From Anaerolineae bacterium (GTDB lineage: Bacteria > Chloroflexota > Anaerolineae > Promineifilales > Promineifilaceae): a stretch of DNA of 64,000 nt. The position numbers and the translations under genes were made by a program. Where the stretch lies: contig JAUIAP010000002.1 in assembly GCA_030425205.1 (NCBI GenBank), positions 1-64,000 on the forward strand, written 5' to 3'. Below the pieces are notes generated by a model. That model made no database searches. It saw only the letters and a list, made by a program, of their open reading frames with translations, and was not told the origin of the DNA. Positions 7,932 through 16,119 of the stretch are shown here, piece after piece (the first letter of the stretch is position 1; the number at the start of each line of letters is the position of its first letter).

Positions 7932-9452
7932 ATGAAGATCGAAAAAGTTATCAATGAACTACTGATTTTAGTAATCGCAATTTTTATGGTCGCATGTGCG
8001 CCATCAGCACAGGAAGGCGGCAGCCTGCAAGCGACGGAAGAACCGACACTGGAGCCAACATTGCCCCTCGAACCAACCTTACCAACCGAACAAGATGATT
8101 CCGCAACAAGTGGCAGCCAACCCGACGAAGCGTTGCAAAATAATCCATTACTCGGCACAGATTGGAACCTAATCTCTCTCAACGGTGCAACGCCAACTGG
8201 CGATATCACATTGCAGTTTGATGAAGAGACTGTCGGCGGTAGTGATGGTTGCAACGGCTATGGCGCAAGCTACACCGTCGAAGGCGACACGATCTCCTTT
8301 GACACCAGTGGCTTTATGTCCACAATGATGGCCTGTGAGCCGATGGAAATTATGGAAGAAGGTCGCGCCTATCTCGATGCATTGGCAACCGCGACGAGCT
8401 ATGTATTGGACGCTGGAACGTTGACCATTCAGACCGAAAAGGGTGAGCTAGGCTTTGCAATTCCAGAGCACCGCACACTTGAAGGAACAACGTGGACCCT
8501 CAACGCCATTGCTGAAGAAAATGGCATCGTCTCGATGGCAATTGACCAAAATATTTTCTTCTTGCTAGAAGATGGTGCGGTTACTGGTTCGACAGGTTGC
8601 AATACATTCGGTGGTTCCTACACCTTAGGCGGCGACGAATTGAGCTTTGATCAACTCAATCAAACGCTGAAGGCTTGTCTGGATGACGAGGTAAATCAGC
8701 GTGAGACGCAGTTTACCACCTTGTTGAGCAACACCGTGCGTTACTCAATTACGCGCCAAACCTTGTCGCTTGAAGACGCAGATGGCAATGTGCTAGCTAC
8801 GTTTTCGGCCGATGAGAAGGCAGATGAAACAATGACCGATGGAACGAATATCGATGTCAATTCGACCAACTGGACACTCAGCGACCTAGTTTCACAAGAC
8901 ATTATCAGCGAGGCAATCTTGACTGCAAGCTTCGAGAATGGTCAATTAACGGGCAACGCAGGCTGTAATCGCTATACGACCAGCTATGTGATCGATGGAA
9001 ACAAGATTACGTTAGAGCCGATTGCGACAACTCGCAGAATGTGTGATGAGGCGACCAATGTAGATGAGCAAGCATTTTTGCAAAAGATGGCGGAAGTCCG
9101 TACATTTACCGCAACAGATGAGACGCTCACATTGGGCGACGCCAAAAGCAACACGCTACTGATTTTCGTGCGTGATGAAGCGACAACGGACGCAGTTGAA
9201 AAAACGCTCTACGTTGGTGCAGAACAGGTTGATTGTGTGGGGGTTGCTCCGCAAAAATGTCTGCTTGTCAAAGAAGACCCCAACGAAGAGTACTTGTTTT
9301 TCTACAACAGCATCGCTGGTTTTGAGTGGGAAGCTGGCTTCGAGTATGAGATTCGCGTCACTGTGACAGAAGTAGAGAATCCACCGGCCGATGCATCCAA
9401 GCTGCACTATGAGTTAATCGAAGTTGTCAGCAAGACCGCCGTTGAAAGCTAG
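7932..9452 (+). CDS. Lipoprotein with three META domains and a DUF4377 domain
   Basis: 506-residue lipoprotein. The signal peptide ends in FMVAC, followed by a Glu/Pro/Thr linker. Three META (HslJ-like) domains cover about residues 72-180, 183-297 and 310-415, each with a GCN motif (GGSDGCNGY, GSTGCNTF, GNAGCNRY) and a later conserved Cys. A DUF4377 domain lies at about 424-500 (TLYVGAEQVDCVGVAPQKCL). META proteins are linked to heat shock and novobiocin resistance in E. coli (HslJ), but their biochemistry is unclear. AAGGAG lies upstream of the ATG, and a strong hairpin terminator follows the stop. Confidence 0.85.
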   Translation: MKIEKVINELLILVIAIFMVACAPSAQEGGSLQATEEPTLEPTLPLEPTLPTEQDDSATSGSQPDEALQNNPLLGTDWNLISLNGATPTGDITLQFDEETVGGSDGCNGYGASYTVEGDTISFDTSGFMSTMMACEPMEIMEEGRAYLDALATATSYVLDAGTLTIQTEKGELGFAIPEHRTLEGTTWTLNAIAEENGIVSMAIDQNIFFLLEDGAVTGSTGCNTFGGSYTLGGDELSFDQLNQTLKACLDDEVNQRETQFTTLLSNTVRYSITRQTLSLEDADGNVLATFSADEKADETMTDGTNIDVNSTNWTLSDLVSQDIISEAILTASFENGQLTGNAGCNRYTTSYVIDGNKITLEPIATTRRMCDEATNVDEQAFLQKMAEVRTFTATDETLTLGDAKSNTLLIFVRDEATTDAVEKTLYVGAEQVDCVGVAPQKCLLVKEDPNEEYLFFYNSIAGFEWEAGFEYEIRVTVTEVENPPADASKLHYELIEVVSKTAVES

Positions 9453-9478
9453 TCTTTCACAATATCCGCAACAACATT

Positions 9479-9513
9479 GGGCGAGTGTGATTCATTCACA
9501 TTCGCCCTTTTTT
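9479..9513 (+). terminator. Rho-independent terminator of the META lipoprotein gene
   Basis: A 12-bp stem (GGGCGAGTGTGA with TCACATTCGCCC, one G-U pair) and a short loop are followed by six T. It starts 27 bp after the stop at 9452. Confidence 0.85.
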
Positions 9514-9525
9514 GATCAACACCTA

Positions 9526-10461
9526 CTATTGGCTGCCCAGTACATCAGCGTTGTGTTGAAGGGCTTCGACTTGCGCGGGGAAAACATAGCCTTGATGAAC
9601 ACTGACGGCGAAACGCGCTTCATCATGGATGTTGAGCGAGGGGGCTGAGGCAAGGCTATCTGTGCCGAGCGCAACGGGGATATCACGTGCGAGGGCTTTT
9701 TCGAGTGGGAATGTGCCACATTGCAACAGGGCATTGCTGCGCGGACAGTGAGCGATCTTTGCACCCGCTGCGGCAACCAAATCAAGTTCGTGCTCATCGG
9801 CATGAACCATGTGAATCAGCAGTGGTTTTGCCTCTAAGACGCCGAGCGAGGCGAGATAACGAATGGGGGTCTGGTGAACCAGGAGGCCAGCAGTGTCTTG
9901 GCCGATCCGCGCGGCGAGCTCAAAAAGATCGCCTGTACCATGCCGGAGAGCGGCAACTTCGGCCGAACTTTCCGCCACGTGCATACAAAATGGGATATCT
10001 TCCACACGGCAATAATCGGCCGATGCACGAATAGCATCTGGATGGGTTGAATAAGGCGCGTGGGCTGTAATGCCGATTTTGAAATTTTTGGGCTGTTTCG
10101 GCCGAAATTCGCGCACCATCTGCACGGCACGTTCAAACATAAACATGGCAACTTCTCGCACCGAGCCAATCACCTCAATATAGACAACCCCACTCAATCC
10201 ACTCGCAAACAATGGCTCAATACTTAAACCCGACTGTGATATATCCCCCACATGCGTCGTCTCATATGACTTTAACGCCGCTATGCCACGCTCAATTGAC
10301 AACACGTTTAGCTCTTCGCGTCGTCCCGCTTCACGTGCCTCACGATTCAGCCCAACCAGTTTCTCCATCCAATCGACAAATGGCGCGCCGTGTCCGCGCG
10401 GGCAAAGATGCTGAAGCCAGCCAAGTTCGAGATGGGTATGTGCGTTGACGATAGGTTGCAT
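9526..10461 (-). CDS. Amidohydrolase (TRZ/ATZ or aminofutalosine-deaminase-like), C-terminally short
   Basis: Metal-dependent hydrolase of 311 residues. Visible ligands are the first-strand NAHTHLE, GITAHAPYSTH, the His of FCMHVAES, LIHMVHADEHE, and the Asp in VALGTDSLAS. This is the cyclic amine deaminase layout (chlorohydrolase, guanine or aminofutalosine deaminase group). Family members usually run near 400 residues with a closing beta-sandwich domain carrying ARALGL...GSLEPGK motifs. This protein stops soon after the last ligand and lacks that part, so it may be a short subfamily or a C-terminal truncation. It begins 12 bp after the zinc-ribbon gene on the same strand. Confidence 0.75.
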   Translation of the reverse strand: MQPIVNAHTHLELGWLQHLCPRGHGAPFVDWMEKLVGLNREAREAGRREELNVLSIERGIAALKSYETTHVGDISQSGLSIEPLFASGLSGVVYIEVIGSVREVAMFMFERAVQMVREFRPKQPKNFKIGITAHAPYSTHPDAIRASADYCRVEDIPFCMHVAESSAEVAALRHGTGDLFELAARIGQDTAGLLVHQTPIRYLASLGVLEAKPLLIHMVHADEHELDLVAAAGAKIAHCPRSNALLQCGTFPLEKALARDIPVALGTDSLASAPSLNIHDEARFAVSVHQGYVFPAQVEALQHNADVLGSQ

Positions 10462-10473
10462 CTGGTGGTGTGC

Positions 10474-10983
10474 CTACAAAAAGTATTCCGTCCCACAGAA
10501 GGGGCATTTGATCACCCCTTTGCCCGCCAAATCCAACTGCCCACCACAATTACGGCAAGCTGTCAGCTCCTTTAGTTGCGATGCTTGCTCTGAATAAAGC
10601 GTCCCCTCATCCCAATTGATATAACCTGAAAATAGCCCCTTGCCGACCAGCGCGTATAACATCTCATGCACCTTGTCGCGCGTACTATTTAGCTCAAAGA
10701 CGGCATCGCTGATTTCAACCTGTCCCTGCGTTTTGACCATGCTGAGTAGCTTGCGCTCTTGCCGCACGTCGGCCAGTTCAGCCTCTTCTGCACCACCCTT
10801 GCGCATGAAAAAGATGCCAGCCCCCGCCAGCGGCAATACAAGCACAAGTGTAAACAGTGCAAACCCCAATACCGCGCCGCTGTTACTCAATCCGTCCTGA
10901 CTAAAAACACCCATTACCAGCGCAACGAGAATAAATGCGGCAATTGCGCCGCCGATCATGACCATTCCGATTGTTTTACCCAT
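10474..10983 (-). CDS. Membrane protein with winged-helix-like and zinc-ribbon domains
   Basis: 169 residues. Two transmembrane helices (about 5-27 and 35-60) are followed by a charged region with a predicted helical DNA- or protein-binding fold (about 75-125). A C-terminal zinc ribbon has two CxxC pairs (CRNCGGQ and CPFCGTE). No named family recognised. It lies between the DUF2207 gene (93 bp upstream) and the amidohydrolase gene on the same strand, probably one operon, so a link with the DUF2207 membrane protein is plausible. Confidence 0.65.
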   Translation of the reverse strand: MGKTIGMVMIGGAIAAFILVALVMGVFSQDGLSNSGAVLGFALFTLVLVLPLAGAGIFFMRKGGAEEAELADVRQERKLLSMVKTQGQVEISDAVFELNSTRDKVHEMLYALVGKGLFSGYINWDEGTLYSEQASQLKELTACRNCGGQLDLAGKGVIKCPFCGTEYFL

Positions 10984-11076
10984 TTTTCAGTGAACAGTGT
11001 TCAGCGCACAATTGTCTCGTCAACAGCAAGCGGTCATGCTCCTGTTGACAATACAATATCGACTGAACAGTGCAAT

Positions 11077-12909
11077 CTATCCAAAACCTCGACTACCACC
11101 GCCAGAACTTCCGCCACTAAACCCACCGCTAAAGCTGCCACCACCCATGCCGCCGCTGCTGCTATTGCTGCTCTTTTGGCTTTGCATGATGGTAGAGGTC
11201 GAGTTGAGCATTCGCGTTAACCCTTGCGACATATTTTCTAAGCCACCCGACATTCCTTCAGCCATTCCCTCAAGTGAAGGTAAGCCACCGCCAGTTGCTG
11301 CCCCGCCACCACTGGGCATTCCGATAACCGAACCGCCGCGTCGCCCATAGCGACCTGTCCGTGGATAGGGATCGTACCAGATGGGAGGGTGTGCGGTTGG
11401 GACTGACTTGAACTTACCAATCCAGCTCCGTTCCAATCCAAATGCGACAGCATACGGCAGATATTGCTCAAAAATATCGCCAGCTTCCTGTAAATCGGTG
11501 TACTTTTCGATATTGCGCAGATAGTTCTTAAACGCTTCCCAACGTACCGCTGCTTCTGCGCCCTTTTCCGTTTTGCGGGGCATGTGTCCCGCTGTGTAGA
11601 TCAACAGAAGCGCAGCAGGGATCAGCGCCAATCCCGGACATGCTGCCGTTGCAACACCTTCAAACACGGAGCCGATAAAGATAAACCCGATCACGCCGAG
11701 CACCCCAGCGAGGATACCCGCCGCGCGATACCCATTGCGAACCGATTCGGGTGATCGATTGAAAAAGTTCAGTTTGACCATCTCGTCGTACAAATCTTGG
11801 CGAATGGCGGGCAGTTTGTTGGCGAACTTGTAGCGCAAATCGCTCAACTTGCGCTCTTTTTTGTTGCCAAAGATGGCACGAATCAAGCGTTTCTCGAATG
11901 GGTGTACACCATCCCAACCTTTATCTGTCAGACGATATTCGTGGTCTTTCTTATCTTCGTGGATGGTTATGTAGCCGCGTTTGGCGAGATCGACAACGGT
12001 AGAGATGATGTCGCTCATATCGGCCGATTCATCGATCAACGAGCCAGCAATTGCGGGCGGCAGATCGCTCGGCGGGGCTTCTAAAAATTCAGCGACCAAC
12101 CCCACATCTGGATCACGCCCCCGCGTATACCAAAGACCAAGCACCAAGATTGGCAACCCAACGACCATCAAGATTGAGATGACTAAAACGGTGAGTCCAA
12201 TTGCATCATTGATCGCCTCTTGCCGCTGCCAATCGGGAATAGCGAGGTCGAGCTGACCCGTTGGGAAGCGAATGCCCGTCTCGAACGTGTCGCCCGTTCC
12301 AAGATTGCCGTAATTAAAGACGGCCGTGCGTTTATCATCGCTAATTTCGTAAGTGTTGGCATCGAGTTCGCTGCCACTTGCGAGCGCGAGCGCGGATTCA
12401 ATGGTTACCCCTTCGGGAACGCGCACCATGACGGTGCTACGTTCAATGCGACCGGGAACATCAGAGGGAATCGCCATCCAAAAGACCTGACTGCCCCCCT
12501 CTTCGACGCGCACGGCGCCATCAACCGTGTAGCTAAAGGTATAGGTATGCTCCCCTTGTGCGGGGGGGAAGAACCAGTTGATTTCGATTTCGCTGCCGCG
12601 ATCAATCGTGGTGAATGTGTAGGGCGCTTCGCTCGTTGACTGGGTAAAAACGGTGTCCCCTTCGCGGACGCTGATATTGCCGATGTTATCAAGTCGATTG
12701 CGCGGAATGGTGGCATAGCCGTAGGTAAACTCGCCACCTGCAAACACGATCGACTGATGTTCCGTTATATCGAGGGAGCCATCCGTGCGCAGTTCGATGT
12801 CAACATCGTAGCTATCCCAATAAAATGTACGTTGTGCGTGGACTGTTGCCTGTGTAAAAAGCAACAAGAGTAGGAGTGGAATGAACAGAATGCGTCGTTG
12901 TTGTCTCAT
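11077..12909 (-). CDS. DUF2207 membrane protein with Gly/Ser-rich tail
   Basis: 610 residues. The N-terminal signal peptide ends near ATVHAQR. An extracytoplasmic DUF2207 beta domain follows (about 28-215, YWDSYDVDIELRTDGSLDI near its start). Then come a membrane helix near 225-250, a cytosolic region, a further helix pair near 405-440, and a C-terminal low-complexity tail rich in GGGSFSGGFSGGSSGGG. DUF2207 proteins are common in Gram-positives and Chloroflexota; their function is unknown. The tail is typical of the family. It heads a minus-strand set with the zinc-ribbon and amidohydrolase genes. Confidence 0.8.
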   Translation of the reverse strand: MRQQRRILFIPLLLLLLFTQATVHAQRTFYWDSYDVDIELRTDGSLDITEHQSIVFAGGEFTYGYATIPRNRLDNIGNISVREGDTVFTQSTSEAPYTFTTIDRGSEIEINWFFPPAQGEHTYTFSYTVDGAVRVEEGGSQVFWMAIPSDVPGRIERSTVMVRVPEGVTIESALALASGSELDANTYEISDDKRTAVFNYGNLGTGDTFETGIRFPTGQLDLAIPDWQRQEAINDAIGLTVLVISILMVVGLPILVLGLWYTRGRDPDVGLVAEFLEAPPSDLPPAIAGSLIDESADMSDIISTVVDLAKRGYITIHEDKKDHEYRLTDKGWDGVHPFEKRLIRAIFGNKKERKLSDLRYKFANKLPAIRQDLYDEMVKLNFFNRSPESVRNGYRAAGILAGVLGVIGFIFIGSVFEGVATAACPGLALIPAALLLIYTAGHMPRKTEKGAEAAVRWEAFKNYLRNIEKYTDLQEAGDIFEQYLPYAVAFGLERSWIGKFKSVPTAHPPIWYDPYPRTGRYGRRGGSVIGMPSGGGAATGGGLPSLEGMAEGMSGGLENMSQGLTRMLNSTSTIMQSQKSSNSSSGGMGGGSFSGGFSGGSSGGGSRGFG

Positions 12910-12993
12910 TATGTTTTGGCCTCAATCGTAGCATACTGATGTCAGCAAAGTTGTGCAAGGGGATAAAAGACTTTCGACCTTTCTCGCTGGTAG

Positions 12994-13030
12994 CGTCTCA
13001 GGCAGTCAGCTAGTCAGCTAGTCAGCCAGC
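12994..13030. repeat. Short tandem repeat GTCAGCTA
   Basis: Four imperfect 8-9 bp units (CAGTCAGCTAGTCAGCTAGT and onward to CAGCCAGC) lie in the spacer upstream of the minus-strand DUF2207 gene. No function is apparent. Confidence 0.6.
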
Positions 13031-13084
13031 ATGGACAATAAATAACCTAAACGAACTTGTCATTTTGCACACGGTATTACGCAT

Positions 13085-13312
13085 ACACAAAAACAGCCCT
13101 GCATTTTCTGGCTCTTTGAGGAATGGTGTGGTTATGCACAATGGTATCGGGAAATCCATACCGCAGGGTCGCGGAGCGACATTCCCGATACATGCCCACT
13201 CTGTGGTTCGGGAATTGGATTTCCCGAACCTTTACCCCGTGAATGCTCAGAGATCCCTTTTACTTTGCTGAAATGCTGACAGGCTGAAATGCTGACCAGC
13301 CTGAGTCGTTAC
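13085..13312. repeat. Modular intergenic repeat, copy A
   Basis: Fills most of the 408-bp gap between the DUF2207 and MFS genes. Its left edge (TTTTCTGGCTCTTTGAGGAA region) and right edge (13251-13312, with TTTGCTGAAATGCTGACAGG) closely match copy B at 58.6-58.8 kb. The middle is different: here it holds two hairpins, 13145-13190 and 13207-13229 (GTTCGGGAA with TTCCCGAAC). The right edge contains a tandem 16-17 bp duplication, GCTGAAATGCTGACAG then GCTGAAATGCTGACCAG. Confidence 0.7.
13145..13190. repeat. Structured ATTCCCG-type repeat, inverted relative to the copy at 20.15 kb
   Basis: An outer stem (TATCGGGAA with TTCCCGATA) encloses an inner stem (GTCGC-GGA-GCGAC). The reverse complement matches 20149-20196 across the shared core ATCCATACCGCAGGGTC. 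Both stems differ between copies in paired positions, so pairing is preserved. Confidence 0.65.
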
Positions 13313-13317
13313 CCGCG

Positions 13318-14562
13318 TTAACGTTGAACGGATTGCTGATGCTGACGAGTGATGACGACTGCCCACAGCAGAGAAATGAGCACGCCGACCGCCGCTGTCG
13401 AAAGCGTGACGGTGCGGATCGACCAGCCAAGACGGTCGATGGCCTGCCCCGCATAGAGGATCGAGATTGACTGTGTGAGTGTCAGCATGGCAAACTCAAA
13501 CGCGAAGACACGCCCGCGCACCTTGTCGGCGACGCTGAGTTGCAAAAGTGCGCTGGAAAAAACCCACATTGTGCCGGTTCCCCATGTGCGCAAGAAGGTA
13601 CCTATGCCAAGCACGGCAAAGGTGGGTGCAACGCCGACGAGCGCAATGCCCAATGTGGCGCAAACGTAGCCAATGAGGATACCGAGACGAAGGCGGGGCT
13701 GTGCGTCGGTTAGCCAGCGGCGCATAAAGATCGGGCCGAGACCCGTGCCGATGCCCGTAATGGCATAGATAATGCCCAACGTCGTCGCACCATCCCCATT
13801 GATCGGGAAAATCTCGTTGGCAAATTCGACCTCGATCACGTTGGTCGCGCCCCATACGAGGGAGCCACCTGCCTTGACGAGTGCGAGTGCTAAGATAAAG
13901 GGCAATCCTTTTAGATAGCGAAGGCCGTCGATAAATTCGAGAAACCCGCCTTGCGTTGGTAGCGATTCAGCCGAAAAACTGCGGCCCGGTGCCTGAATTC
14001 GCAACACCAAAATCGCCGCCGCCACAAATGTCAGCGCATCCATTATGAACGCCGTCGTCGTGCCAAACCCCGCCGTGACAATTCCACCCAACAGCGAGCC
14101 AACCGCCAACATCATGCTCCACGTCGTGCTGTCAAGTGCGTTGGCCGTCACTAAATCTTCATCATCCACGATATTGGCCAGAACGGCCGATTTGGCGGGG
14201 ATAAAGATTGCGCTAAACGAAAATTGGGCGACCGTTAGGAAGTAGAGCAACCAAATTTGATCGGCCGATCTGATCAACAGAAAACACAACACAATCCCCG
14301 CACGCGCCAAATCTGCTCCTATCATCAGCTTTTTGCGATTAAACCGGTCCGCAAACACCCCCGCAAATGGACTGAGAACAAAGGAGGGCAAGAAGCGTGC
14401 CAAAAAGAGGTAGCTGATCGCTGCGCCACTGTCTGTGAGTGAATTGATGAGATCGGCCGATGCGATCAGGTTAAACCAATCGCCCATATAGCTGGCGACT
14501 GCGCCGAGCCACAGCAAACGATAGGCAGCATTTTTGCGGAGGAGATTGATGTAGTCTTGCAT
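13318..14562 (-). CDS. MFS transporter (MFS_3 / EntS-like)
   Basis: 414-residue, 12-helix exporter-type major facilitator. The loop 2-3 motif is GVFADRFNRKKLMIGAD (about residues 60-76) and a GRVFAF motif occurs near 345, both typical of the MFS_3 group that includes the enterobactin exporter. Substrate not predictable. A second protein of the same group is encoded at 29.0-30.3 kb. No ribosome site is obvious. The neighbouring globin gene is 73 bp away on the same strand, upstream. Confidence 0.85.
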   Translation of the reverse strand: MQDYINLLRKNAAYRLLWLGAVASYMGDWFNLIASADLINSLTDSGAAISYLFLARFLPSFVLSPFAGVFADRFNRKKLMIGADLARAGIVLCFLLIRSADQIWLLYFLTVAQFSFSAIFIPAKSAVLANIVDDEDLVTANALDSTTWSMMLAVGSLLGGIVTAGFGTTTAFIMDALTFVAAAILVLRIQAPGRSFSAESLPTQGGFLEFIDGLRYLKGLPFILALALVKAGGSLVWGATNVIEVEFANEIFPINGDGATTLGIIYAITGIGTGLGPIFMRRWLTDAQPRLRLGILIGYVCATLGIALVGVAPTFAVLGIGTFLRTWGTGTMWVFSSALLQLSVADKVRGRVFAFEFAMLTLTQSISILYAGQAIDRLGWSIRTVTLSTAAVGVLISLLWAVVITRQHQQSVQR

Positions 14563-14635
14563 GGGGAAAAGCGTGTGCGAAGTTTAGGGTTGGGAAGAAA
14601 ACCGCCACATTACAACTGTGGCAGTACGGTATCGT

Positions 14636-15067
14636 TTATTCGGCCGAATTGACCATCCACATCGAAAACCCGCGCAGGAATTCGAGAAAACCGGGAAGCT
14701 CGTCGGCGGGAAAATCATACTTTTCTTCCGCATCGACAAGCACTGCCTCAAAACAGTCGAGCCAAACTTGCCGCTTTTGTGCATTGATTGAGAATGGCAT
14801 ATGGCGCGCGCGCATCATTGGGTTGCCATGTTTCTGATGGTAGAGTGCGGGGCCGCCGAGTAGACCGATGAAGAAATCGGCCGATTTCTGACTCGCAATC
14901 TCCAAATTACGCGGAAACATCTCTTTGATCGCGGACGCGCCCAGCTCTTGATAAAAATCGCGCAACATTTGGCGCACATTTTCTTCACCCATTTGGGCAA
15001 AAATCGCTTTGCTGGGAGGGCGCACATCGCCGGGTCGCATGGGGGGCACATAAATGGGTCTGTTCAT
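14636..15067 (-). CDS. Truncated hemoglobin (group II-like)
   Basis: 143-residue globin. The segment HQKHGNPMMRARHMPFSI followed by RQVWLDCFE is the F-helix signature of group II truncated hemoglobins; the His of RARHMPF (about residue 89) is the expected proximal haem ligand. It has about 25 extra N-terminal residues rich in Pro. Such globins bind O2 or NO and serve in detoxification or oxygen handling. It could belong to a globin-like subfamily with altered chemistry, since I did not check the distal residues. Confidence 0.75.
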   Translation of the reverse strand: MNRPIYVPPMRPGDVRPPSKAIFAQMGEENVRQMLRDFYQELGASAIKEMFPRNLEIASQKSADFFIGLLGGPALYHQKHGNPMMRARHMPFSINAQKRQVWLDCFEAVLVDAEEKYDFPADELPGFLEFLRGFSMWMVNSAE

Positions 15068-15157
15068 AGTGGGATTAAAGCGGAGATGGTTAGCAGAATA
15101 AAGGGAATGGTGGGCAGGATTTATGCAAGAAGAATGGATTCCGCCCCTGCATCGAGC

Positions 15158-15727
15158 CTACTGCTTACGGCGTGCGCTGATGATGCCAACAACGCCGATG
15201 ACGACACCGATTCCACCGACGAGATATGCGATCAATAGTTGCGTCTGTTGGGCAGCAAGACGATCCTCGATACGAATTAAGCCATCCTGCAAATCGCCGT
15301 TTGAGAGGAAAACGCCCGGAAATTGAAGGATGCGAACTGGCTCAACCCGCTCAGGATAGACGGTTACGTCAAGTGGATCGCCAGCCAATGTTCCTACGAG
15401 ATGAACGCCAATCTCTCCCTCAACCGTCGGAATGAATGAAACAGTGAAGCGCACAGTTTCGGCAAAGGATTGGGACGGCACAGCGGCGCGCGTGATCTCC
15501 CCGTTGACTAGCTCAAATTGCCGAAGACCGACTTCAGTCGCGCTAATCGCGCCATTGGTGTTGAAAATGTCTATCACAATCGCGTTCCATTCACCGACGA
15601 CTGGCGGCTCATTTTCCCATGCCGCAATGATGGCATAATCGCCCACTTCTGTCACCGTGTGTGCCTGCACAGGATTGCCAACAGCCAAAAACAAGAAAAT
15701 TACAAGCAAAATTGAACGTCTTAACAT
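15158..15727 (-). CDS. Secreted, membrane-anchored beta-domain protein
   Basis: 189 residues from ATG 15727 (MLRRSILL), chosen over an in-frame TTG because the classical signal peptide begins there (cleavage near VQAHT). The mature part is an Ig-like beta domain starting with His, reminiscent of YtkA/CopC-type exported proteins. A C-terminal helix (LLIAYLVGGIGVVIGVVGII) and a basic tail ARRKQ anchor it. I cannot name its family with confidence. The first mature residue is His, as in CopC-like copper proteins, but copper binding is only a guess. Confidence 0.6.
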   Translation of the reverse strand: MLRRSILLVIFLFLAVGNPVQAHTVTEVGDYAIIAAWENEPPVVGEWNAIVIDIFNTNGAISATEVGLRQFELVNGEITRAAVPSQSFAETVRFTVSFIPTVEGEIGVHLVGTLAGDPLDVTVYPERVEPVRILQFPGVFLSNGDLQDGLIRIEDRLAAQQTQLLIAYLVGGIGVVIGVVGIISARRKQ

Positions 15728-15771
15728 CGCGCTTCCCAATGCCAGCAACTAGAAGCTAGCCGCTCGCGTCT

Positions 15772-15800
15772 AAAAAAAAACGCCCCAAAAAGTGGGGCGC
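15772..15800 (-). terminator. Terminator of tRNA-Ser
   Basis: On the minus strand a GC stem (CGCCCC with GGGGCG) is followed by nine T. It lies 6 bp past the 3' end of the tRNA. Confidence 0.85.
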
Positions 15801-15805
15801 ATGAG

Positions 15806-15890
15806 CGGAGAAGGTGGGAGTCGAACCCACGATACCTTTCGGTATACGAGCTTTCCAAGCCCGCGCACTAGGCCACTATGCGACTTCTCC
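15806..15890 (-). tRNA. tRNA-Ser (GGA)
   Basis: An 85-nt class II tRNA on the minus strand. Acceptor GGAGAAG pairs with CTTCTCC and the discriminator is G. The anticodon stem CGGGC/GCTCG encloses loop TTGGAAA, anticodon GGA, reading UCC/UCU. It has a long variable arm (ATACCGAAAGGTAT) and the T loop GGTTCGACTCC. The CCA end is not encoded. Followed by a strong terminator. Confidence 0.95.
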
Positions 15891-16008
15891 AAGACAGCGA
15901 TTCATTATAGCGTTTTGCACTTGCCGTGCAACCGAAACTTATGGATCGATTTCGTGATCGTTCACGAGTATTGCAAACCCGAGACCGCCGCAAAACGACA
16001 TAAAATTC

Positions 16009-16037
16009 TTGACAGAAAATGCGTCATCCGATATATT
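16009..16037 (+). promoter_or_regulatory. Promoter of the lacI-type gene
   Basis: Consensus -35 TTGACA (16009-16014), exactly 17 nt, then -10 TATATT (16032-16037). The operator palindrome begins 7 nt downstream, at the expected transcription start. Confidence 0.7.
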
Positions 16038-16043
16038 TAACCA

Positions 16044-16061
16044 ATTGGAAGCGGTTCCAAT
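16044..16061. promoter_or_regulatory. LacI-family operator
   Basis: ATTGGAAGCGGTTCCAAT: half-sites ATTGGAA/TTCCAAT around a central CG, with one asymmetric position. This matches the LacI/CcpA-type operator form (TGGAAnCGnTTCCA). Its place at the start site of the regulator gene predicts autorepression. I found no equally good copy before the transporter gene at 17247. Confidence 0.7.
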
Positions 16062-16119
16062 TAGAGAAAGTACACAATTCAGGGTCGTTTTGTGTAGGCT
16101 AGGAAGAAGAAGAGAATTC

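Noticed and set aside
12994..13030. CRISPR-like repeat array
   Set aside because: Units are only 8-9 bp, contiguous and without spacers. No CRISPR array or cas gene was seen anywhere in the window.
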